From: Turbatrix aceti
Taxonomy: Eukaryota; Nematoda; Chromadorea; Rhabditida; Panagrolaimidae
DNA length: 64,000 nt
Assembly: GCA_963969345.1 (NCBI GenBank)
Contig: OZ017769.1
Coordinates: 8,063,725-8,127,724, forward strand
Direction: 5' to 3'
Shown: positions 1-8,044 of the stretch, in pieces
Layout: each line of letters starts with the position of its first letter
Position numbering within the stretch: the first letter of the stretch is position 1
Position numbers and translations under genes: made by a program
The notes under the pieces: model-generated
Databases searched by the model: none
Seen by the model: the letters and a program-made list of their open reading frames with translations, nothing else
What the model was told of the DNA's origin: nothing

Positions 1-982
1 CCTGAGATGAGATGACACTCAATCAGTCAGTCACCAAGGAGGGAAGGCAAGGAAGGCAGCGTTCGCTCGTCTGAGAAGAAAGGACACGCGACTCAGACTC
101 GGACTCGTCCAACGACGTCGATGTACATCGTCGTCGTAGGCGCGCGCGTCGGGGTTTTTCTCGGGGCAAAGAAAGGCAGCGGACGCGGCAGTAGTCAGAG
201 AAATTCATCGTCCTTCGCCTCAGATGATGAAGACGAGTCACACAAAAAAGAGAAGAGACACAGCGAGATGGAACGAAACGCCAAACAACGCGCGCAGAAC
301 CCTCTCGTGACGATGGCATCCCATCCTCGAGAGGAGTCGGCGACTCTCCTCTCCTTTTCCAAACAACATCGTTTTCTTCATATTTTTCCTTCTCCTTTTT
401 TTCCTAAGGGGAAGAGATGAAGGGGTCGGAGAGCGGAGAGAGAAAGCCTCCTCATCGAGCGACGTCGTCGTCGCCGCCGCCGCCGCTGCTGCCGAGCAAA
501 CGTTCTCGTTCTCCTTTCTTCTTCTTCCCCTTTTTCGCGGCAAAAAAAAGAGAAAAACGGACCCGCAATAGGGAGAGCCTCGACGAGTGCTGGCGCTGCT
601 GCTGCTGCTGCGCTGCGCTCGCTCGCCCGCTCTCCTCTCTCCCTTCTCTTCTTCCCCCCCCCCTCCTGGCTGGACTGACTGGACGACATCGACGATGGCA
701 AGCAGCGAGGCAACCAACGCAACGTAGAGGCAGTTGTACGAGCGAAAGACTGCTGCGCGCATTCAATTCTCCGCTGAACTTGCGTTGGCTTTGCCTGTCT
801 ACCGCACTCCGGGTCGGACGCTTTCTCTAGCCAAGGCCATTGCGGCGCCGATCGCGCGTCGTCGCACGTGTGCGTCTGTGTGTACTCCGGGTTACCCCGT
901 GCGTACGACCATGCGTCGTTCGTGCCGGGAGCCGCACACCGTATCTCCCAACACGCTCGGTTTACTCGTCGCAGCATCCATT
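1..982. other. Gene-free, low-complexity left edge
   Basis: No coding region is supported here. The sequence is rich in CGT/ACG and GA/CT triplet-like runs, with several overlapping open frames that are compositional only (Arg/Ser-rich). One minus-strand frame around 238-762 begins with a hydrophobic, signal-peptide-like stretch but continues as biased R/E/G/S sequence with no domain, so it was not called. The stretch could hold regulatory sequence for a gene beyond the left edge, but nothing specific is visible. Confidence 0.5.
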
Positions 983-1756
983 GCTCAAAAACGAGGACGG
1001 TGCAAGTTGGAGTGAATTTTGACACAGACTCTCAGCGGCCGGCTAAGGGAGGGGAGACAGGGGGGTGCGTGCGCGCGCACAAGCGGGTGTGCGTATCGCA
1101 ATGTTATGGGGCGATATTGGACACAAAAAATTATAGAATGATCCACAGGGGGGACCCTGTAGATCTTCTTCCATCAAGGCAAAAATATGTGTGATCCATT
1201 TTAAAGTTGTGGCAACAATTTTTGAAACGTGACTAAAGCAGAAATAAAAAAAATTGGATAAACAATTCCATTGTTAATTACAAAAAACAGCGAAGGAACA
1301 TTCAAATCTTTCAAAGTTTTTTCTGTCATTATTTTCAAAGTTTTTTTTTTGTCATTATTTTTTTTGGCAGAAAAAAAAAAGGAACATTCAAAGTTTTTTT
1401 TCTGTCATTATTTTTATAAAAAATATGTAGTCACTTTTTCAATCTCGTTTTGCTATAACATTAGAGCAAAAAATAAGTGAATGTTTGATAATTATCTTAA
1501 AAAAATACTAAAAATTGAATTATGTTTTTTTTTGCACAATTTGGTAAAAAATGAATTTTTTTAATCTATTATGTATTTTTGAATCGGTTTTTGTGTAGAA
1601 TTCCACAGGGGGGACCCTGTGCTTATTTTATGCTTGCGTCGGTCGCAAGTCGGTCGCATGAGTGTCCGTCCGTTTTCCATGCGCTCCCCTCCCCTGGCCG
1701 GTCGCTGAGAGTCTGTGTCAAAATTCACTCCAACTTACCCACCCCCGCTCAAAAAC
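983..1756. mobile_element. MITE-like element with long TIRs (Mutator-like?)
   Basis: Two arms are inverted copies of each other: 1004-1037 and 1703-1736 match perfectly over 34 bp (starting AAGTTGGAGTGAATTTT), and weaker similarity extends about 20 bp further inward and 10 bp outward. The 10-base word GCTCAAAAAC occurs directly outside both ends (983-992 and 1747-1756), as expected for a target-site duplication, giving an element of about 754 bp (993-1746). The middle is AT-rich and non-coding and holds two copies of the palindromic word ACAGGGGGGACCCTGT (near 1146 and 1605). Long TIRs with a 9-11-bp duplication are typical of Mutator-like elements; that class is inferred. No transposase is present. 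Confidence 0.7.
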
Positions 1757-2407
1757 TAAACTAACCAATTTTCTCTCCAACGCATAATTCGCTCGCTGTC
1801 GTCGATGGTGCGGTGCTGCCTGCGCCTGCATTCATCGCGCTGCAGCGCAGCCACCACTGCCTAGGCTGGCTGGCTGGCTGCCTTGCGCGCGCCATTCAAA
1901 TGCAACGCGAAGGAAAAACCAACGACGACGATGGATGATGGTGGTGGGGTGGTGGCCGGCGCTCACAGCAGTCGTCGTCGTCGTCGTAGTCGTCAGTCAG
2001 TCAGCCTCGCTCCCTTTTTCCATTTTGCATCCATCTATTCGAGCGAGCGCGCGTACAACCAGCCCAAAAACGAAAAAGGGGCAGTGCTCGTTTCTCTCTC
2101 TCTCCTTCTTCCTTCGCTCAGCCATCCATCCATCCATTCAAACACTACCAGGAGGGGAAAAAATTGTTTTTAACGCGCAAGGCCGAAATGAAATGCCTCT
2201 TCGCAGGGCGGTGGGAGAGTCTCAATCCGACACATGAAAAGGAAAGGAAAGAGCAAGTCTGCCTCAGTGGACATGGTCCGGGAGGAGTCCAATGCGAGGT
2301 GAAGTCGTCTAATTAGCATCATTTTACGAATACAAAGCTTTTTTGGAAAGATAATATGATAAATGATGGCACAAAGCGCCTATTACGTGAATTGCATCAC
2401 AGATTGA
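1757..2407. other. Intergenic, 3' flank of ADSL
   Basis: No gene seen. The stretch contains CGT-repeat and CCATCCATCCATCC microsatellite sequence (about 1965-2135) and then the region just downstream of the ADSL stop codon. No clear AATAAA was found on the minus strand close to the stop. Confidence 0.45.
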
Positions 2408-4271
2408 TTAAACATCTAGGGACACCTTGTCGCCGAGATTGGCCGGGAGATGGGCCTTGATCGCCGGCTCGAGTTCCTCGGAGACGAACCGCTTGACCTG
2501 GTTCACGCAGCGTCCGGCGAAGTTGATGGGCTCGCTGGCCGTTTGCATGACCTGAGCTCGGATCTAAAACGGGATTATATTTACCTCGTAAAACAGGATT
2601 TCGCGTTCACGTGCACCGAACTCACCTCGTCAAAAAAGGGTTCAGAGAGCATTTCCGCAATGTTCACGCCGCGGCCCTGGACGAGTCTCTCACGTGCTGC
2701 GAGTGAGGTATCACGGATCTTGGCGTGCGCCTGTTGCCGATCGATGCCGCGGTCACTCAGACGCATGAGAGCGTCCTCGAGGGCCAGGAAGGGAAGTTCC
2801 TGGGCAACATTCTTCTTGACGGTGTCCTCCTGCACTGTGAGGCCTTCGAAGACGTTCTGCAGTGTGGTTAGCGCGGTTTCAGCGAGCAGGAAGGAATCTG
2901 GGATGATCAGGCGACGGGGTGCAGAGTCATCCAGCGTGCGTTCGAGGCCTTGATCTGCGAGAATTGTCAGGGCAGACTGAAATGAACGTGGAAGATGAGA
3001 AAACGGTAAAAAAACAACAAAAAATGCACTTTGGGCTACGATGGAGGAAAAAACACGTTTTTTTGGGGTCAAAAGCGTTTTTTGTGGAGTAAAAGTGTAA
3101 AAAACATACGTTGACCTGTCCGATGAGGACAGTTGAGATGCCACAAATACGCTCGCACTTCATTGGATTCCGCTTGTACGGCATCGCAGAGCTCCCGATT
3201 TGGTTGGCTTCGAAGGGCTCTCGGACCTCGTCAAAGGCCTGCAGGACACGGATATCGTGGGCGACTTTCTTGATCGCTGAACCAAGATTTGACAGGGAGA
3301 AAATCAACTTTGTATCCTGAAATTCCACGGAATTGAACGCAAGTCGCGCAAATTCGACCAATAACTCACCTGTTGTCTGGAATACGTCTGTCCAGAGACG
3401 AAAAACCGCTTTGAGAAGCCAGCCTTGGTAGTTACGATTTCATCGAGGGCCTCGACTTTTGCCTCGTCCTCGTTGAAGAGAGTCATGAACGAATCCTGAG
3501 TGCCCGTGGCCCCGGCAATTCCGCGGAAACGAAGATTCTTCTGGACAGATTCGATTTCCAGAAACGCCATCAACAACTCCTGGGCCCAGATGACGGCCCG
3601 CTTGCCGAGGGTGACGAGCGAGGCTGCCTGGTAGTGCGTGCGCCCCACGATCACCGTATCCGCGTGCTTGGTGGCAAATTCTGCCAGTCGGTGAAGGCAG
3701 AGGGCGAGTCTAGAAAAAAGGTAAAAAAACGCATCAATGAAAGGAAAAAAACCCACTTTTGAAGAATGTAATTCAGAGCCTCGCGTTGCAGGATGAGATC
3801 CGCGTTGTCCTGGACGAAGCAGGACGTAGCACCCAGGTGAATGATGCCGGCAGCCTTCGGGCAGAGCTGAAGCATTATTGGGTATCTTTGAAAGTACAAA
3901 AAACCCCCCTACCTTGCCAAAAACATGGTTATGAGCCATGACATCGTGTTTGAGGCGTTTCTCCTCCGCAGCAGCGTCGGCAAAATCAATGTTCTTGATG
4001 CCAGCTCTGAGCTCGTCGACGGCATCTTTGGTGACCTGTTTCAGGCCCAGCTCAAGCTCACCCTCAGCCAGCCATACCCAGAGTTGTCGCCAGGTTTCGA
4101 TCTGAATTGAGCGGGATTTTTGATTTTAATCTATTTAAAAATTAGGCATCAAAAGTTTAAAAAAAAACTTACGCGGCGACGTTCGGAGAAAATCTTCGTG
4201 ATCGGAGATCCCCGGCAGTATCGACGAGTCAAAGGCGATTCGTAGGAGTCTTCTCGGCTGACGGTAGACAT
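2408..4271 (-). CDS. ADSL: Adenylosuccinate lyase
   Basis: Catalyses two fumarate-releasing steps of purine synthesis: SAICAR to AICAR, and adenylosuccinate to AMP; cytosolic homotetramer. Seven exons on the minus strand: 4271-4173, 4101-3913, 3866-3757, 3709-3370, 3316-3110, 2976-2626, 2563-2408. All junctions are GT-AG and phases join, giving 483 residues (human, from memory, 484). Visible motifs: MAHNHVFGK then HLGATSC near the N-terminal third, GRTHY with the conserved histidine, the TGTQDSF loop, and the fumarase/aspartase superfamily signature [10 protein letters not shown]. The usual THFQPAQLTT stretch reads [10 protein letters not shown] here: the histidine is kept, while the following Pro and Gln are replaced. 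The start is the first in-frame ATG, and the protein begins MSTVSRED. Divergently transcribed from TRAPPC12 across 371 bp. Confidence 0.97.
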
Positions 4272-4642
4272 TTGATCACTTTTGTTGCAGACTGATTTTC
4301 ACAGATCAGAAAAAATCACCTCAGGTGCTAAAAAAATAACTTAACAAACAAATCAACAAACAAACGTGTAAATAAAATCGATACAAATAAAATCTTGTGT
4401 AAGACAAAAGCAAGTGCATCACGTGACTCTTCTTCTCACACAGGACGCGGAAAAGGGAATAACAATCTCCGATCAAACGGCCGGATCTGTTCGCAGCAGC
4501 AAAGTGCAAAGTCCGTCAACGGCAAAGAGAGAGAACACTGTGTCATTGCCGACAGAGAACACTGTGTGCGTGTAAATCGTTTCAACGAATTCGAATTCTT
4601 CTCTCTTTTTTTGCTTGTCTCGTGTCGCGCCTTCAATCAATC
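4272..4642. promoter_or_regulatory. Divergent ADSL/TRAPPC12 promoter with CACGTG box
   Basis: The 371 bp separate the start codons of two divergently transcribed genes, so they should contain both promoters. A palindromic E-box, TCACGTGA, lies at 4419-4426; this core is bound by bHLH-ZIP factors such as USF, MYC/MAX and TFEB. A direct repeat of AGAGAACACTGTGT occurs at 4530-4543 and 4554-4567. No TATA box is evident. Binding is inferred from motif identity only. Confidence 0.55.
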
Positions 4643-6090
4643 ATGGCTTCTTCGCCGACGTGGAACGACGTAGCCTATCTCTACGTATGGCCAGAATCCG
4701 AACGCCTCAAAGCGGCCATGGCAAATGGGCGAAGCGATATCGTCTACACGCTTCCGACTGTCAAGTACACGGAGATGCTGCGCGACAAAATGTCTTACGC
4801 TGCTTCCCAGCTTGGAACTGATATCATACGTCCTGCGGTTCATACTTCGGTTGCGGGGGTTAAGGAGCTTATTGTGAGTTTTTTGATGGGGTGTAACTGT
4901 AATTTTCGTTTCAAGAAAGATATTTTGGGGTGTAACTGTGGTTTTCGTTTCAAGAACGATGTTTTAGGACAGAGGATGCCTCCGCATGGCCTTCAACTTG
5001 ACAACTACGCTTCTCACAAATTTGGAAATTGGAAGAAGGAACACAACTGACACTTTTGAGGTGAGTTCAACACTTTTGTATAAAAAATAGATGAATTGAC
5101 GGTTTTCTACAGCTGTGGTCATGCCGGTTCCAACTCATGATGGCGCTCAAGCTCTATAACCCCCTTGCCGAGGAACTAGCGGCTTTCGACAAACTCGACG
5201 CACCTGACGTCTATTTCCAGTACTATATTGATCTCCGGCAGCAGGGATATATCGGTACGACTTTTTCCCTTTCAAGAAAAAAATATCGATGAACAACACT
5301 TCTAGGCTCAATGATCCCCTTTCAAATGAGACTAATTCACGCCGAACTCCCGCGCTACCTGCAGGATCCCATGAAGGGCATAGAGTACGCAGTCACACTG
5401 GAAAAGCAGGTGAGCGCGGTCATCGACAGCCTCACCGCCGCTTCGTACCCCACTCTGCATACCAACTTCTGGCAGAAAAGATTGGAAGTCGTCCGGGAGA
5501 TGAAAGCGAGGCTCTGGTTCGCGGCCGGTGATCTGTCAACAGCTATGGCAATTTACGCGGATCTGGCACACCAGGCGAGTGACGAGCGCCGCGGCCGACT
5601 GCTACAGCTCCAACTCCGACTCGCGATGGCCTCAGGAGACGAAAAACTGGTCGAAATGCATATGAGGGAAATCACGCTTCAAAACAGCCGGCATGAGGAC
5701 TTTTACCTGCACAAAAGCTTCAGGGAAGTTTTTTTGGGCAACTACACCCGCGCCATCGAGTACGTCCAGTCCGCGGCCAAGGAAGAATCTACTCAGTCGT
5801 CTACCGTAAGTAATATTACGGTTTTTTGAAAGGAAAATTGTGTTTTTGTTTTTTTTCAGATAGCGAACAATGAATCGGTATATCTGCTCTACAACGGACA
5901 AGCTGAAGAAGCAAAACGACGACTTACCGCATTCTCAGCCAGCGAACCAAGCGAGGCGATGCTCACAAACACCCAGAACGTTTGTCGATTGGTCGCGCGG
6001 GAGGACGACGAAGCGAAGAAACAGCTCTTGGCCAGGCACTGCCAGCAGATGACTGATGTTCTTGATCCGGAAGCTTTGAATATCATTTAA
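4643..6090 (+). CDS. TRAPPC12: TRAPP complex subunit 12 (complete copy)
   Basis: Subunit of TRAPPIII, a tethering complex and Rab1 GEF acting in ER-Golgi traffic and autophagy. Exons 4643-4873, 4968-5060, 5113-5254, 5306-5805 and 5860-6090, all GT-AG and in phase, encode 398 residues. Diagnostic blocks are DLRQQGYIGSMIPFQMRLIHAEL (23 residues, 5225-5350; core GSMIPFQMRLIHAEL), which matches the family's GSMVPFSMRILHAEL, preceded by LDAPDVYFQYY (family: LDQPDLYYEYY). TPR-like helical repeats follow, and the C-terminus reads as ANNESVYLLYNGQAEEA (family: ANNNAAVCLLYLGKLKDS). Human TRAPPC12 is about 735 aa; the long disordered N-terminus is missing here and the protein starts at MASSPTWND. The duplication breakpoint lies in exon 3 at 5123/5124. 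A polyA signal is at 6200. Confidence 0.88.
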
Positions 6091-8044
6091 AGTAAATTAT
6101 GTGAATTAATTGTTGAACTATTACGGACTGGGGTTAAAATTGGGTCGAAATTGCGTAAAAATGTAGAAAAAATGCCCCAGAATTCAACGGAACCAAAAAA
6201 ATAAAAATGATAACAAAATAATATTCGAAATGTCTGGAAACAAAATTTTTGGTTCTTTTTGCCCAAAAAAAGTGGTTGCTTCCTTCTGAAAAGGCCCGAA
6301 CCGTGAGGTCTGATTCAACTGAAATTTTCCACCGTAAGACATTTTTTCAATCGCTGTCCGGACAAAAAAACAAACGCTAAAAAAGCGCGCCGGCTAAAAA
6401 TAAGAGCTCAGCAAAGTTAAATCCTTTGCGAGTCCATCCGAGCAGATTTGAGATCAAACGGTGAGGAAAAAAAACATTTTAGGTCATAAAACATATCGCA
6501 TCACTCGTTTCTTTTGTTTGGCGCGCAATCCCAAGGTCTGTTAAATGTAAATTTACAGAGTCTGCACATTTTACACACGGTTTACAGACTCTGCACATTT
6601 AACCGACCGTTTACAGGCTCTGTACATATTAAAACGGGAGTTATGTAAAATGTACAGAGTAAAAAGCTTAACTGTTAAATGTACAGATATACAGATAATC
6701 TAATCCACAGATAAGGATAATCAAGGAAACATGCCCTTAAAATGAGAATTCGTGTTTTTTGTTTTGTTACCCTCTGTTTTCAAACCGTCGTTGAAACTAT
6801 AAATTGCAATTCAAAAAATGATAATCGTTCATTCCTGTCGATATGTGCATAAAAGCTTATCGAGTTCGAAAACTGCTGAATTCGAGGACATTTTAAATAA
6901 AAAATCACAACTCGATCAATAATTGAGTTTTGTTTTCAAAAATTTTGGTACGTGATAAGTAAAATGTGTACTTTCAAATGGCACGTATGATTTTTTTGAT
7001 TTCGTCAAAATTATCAAAATTGAAGGAGGTGTGGTAGAAAAATCACTGCATGCGAATAAAACGAGCTGGAAACAAAATTAAAAGCAATTCTGAAGCCCAA
7101 CAAAATTCACGAACTTATTTTTTACAAAAAAGTATACCATGTCAACTTAGAAATGTCGAAAAAAACGTTTCCAAAAAAATTTTCTAAGAAAATTTAGGTT
7201 TTCGGAAGTTTTTAGAACTTTGATCAAAAAACTGAGTACGCCATTGGATTCTGCGTTCATTTCTACCCCAGGTCCTATTTATTCGTAAAAATCCGGTATA
7301 AATGCGCCCCATGCCGATTTTTTTGCCAAACCCTACTTTGAAAAATTTTGGAGTTCGTTCATCAAAAAAAGTGGGGTTCAGAAGAAAATTTGCACTGGCG
7401 CGCGGAAAAAAGATAAAATCCTGAAACAATCACTCCAGATGTAAAAGATACTGTAGAATGCGATGCTGATTTTAGTTTTTGGATTACGCTTCGAAAAAGT
7501 TCCGAAAACGTTCCGATTATCAGAATGTTGTCGGAAATTTCAATTTTACGGTAACTTTGAAGTAATAATGACAGAATTTCATATTTTTACCAGATAGAGA
7601 ATTTAGTTGTGCTTTGAAATCACTTTGAACTGGGTATTTAGCTTTATTTTCGGGCGAGTAATGATTTTTCTAGTACACCTCCTTGAATTTTGTCAAAAAT
7701 AAAAATTTTGTAAAACGCGAGTAGGACTATTTGAAAGACAATAATCGATTCTATTTTGTCAACATTGAAAACATAAAAATATATATTCAAAAACCAATGT
7801 TTTGGAATTTTCAAATTAATTTCGTCAAATTAATTTTACGACTTGCGCATTCTGCGACTTTTCGATTGTTGAGGAGTCTCAACGCGAATGTTACTTCGCT
7901 GCGCTCGGGTTGATCAGTCGAACTTTGTTTTTTTTCTATGTTCTTTTTTTTCTCGGGCGTGTTCTAATTGATGTTTTTTGGCGTTAATTTATTTGTTTTT
8001 TGTTTCAGATTCCTCCGGCGACGTCCTCCAAGCGATTGCAATTC
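6091..8044. other. TRAPPC12-gene X interval with 29-bp tandem repeats
   Basis: An AT-rich interval with no supported coding exon before 8009. A TRAPPC12 polyA signal AATAAA lies at 6200-6205. Three tandem 29-bp units occupy 6552-6580, 6581-6609 and 6610-6638, each with the core TTTACAGNCTCTGNACAT or a close variant; related ACAGAGTCTG words recur at about 9577-9615 inside gene X. A possible non-coding first exon of gene X may end at 6461/6462 (AAACG then GTGAGG). A 3' splice site (TTTGTTTCAG) at 8008 shows that something is spliced to the gene X exon, either an upstream cis exon or a trans-spliced leader; the sequence does not say which. Confidence 0.5.
6552..6638. repeat. 29-bp tandem repeat, three units (copy 1)
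   Basis: Three consecutive 29-bp units sharing TTTACAG, CTCTG and ACAT blocks and a C/G-rich end (CACGG, GACCG, ACGGG). The identical array is present in the second duplication unit at 13592-13678. Related words at 9540-9680 suggest a small dispersed repeat family around gene X. Confidence 0.85.

Noticed and set aside
238..762. Minus-strand open frame with a signal-peptide-like N-terminus
   Set aside because: After the first 30 residues it is biased Arg/Glu/Gly/Ser sequence caused by GA/CT and CGT runs; several overlapping frames on both strands look equally long, and no splice or domain evidence supports it.
7184..7429. Minus-strand open frame rich in Phe/Arg, duplicated at 14224-14469
   Set aside because: Conservation between the copies is due to the duplication itself; the whole surrounding non-coding DNA is equally conserved, and there is no domain.
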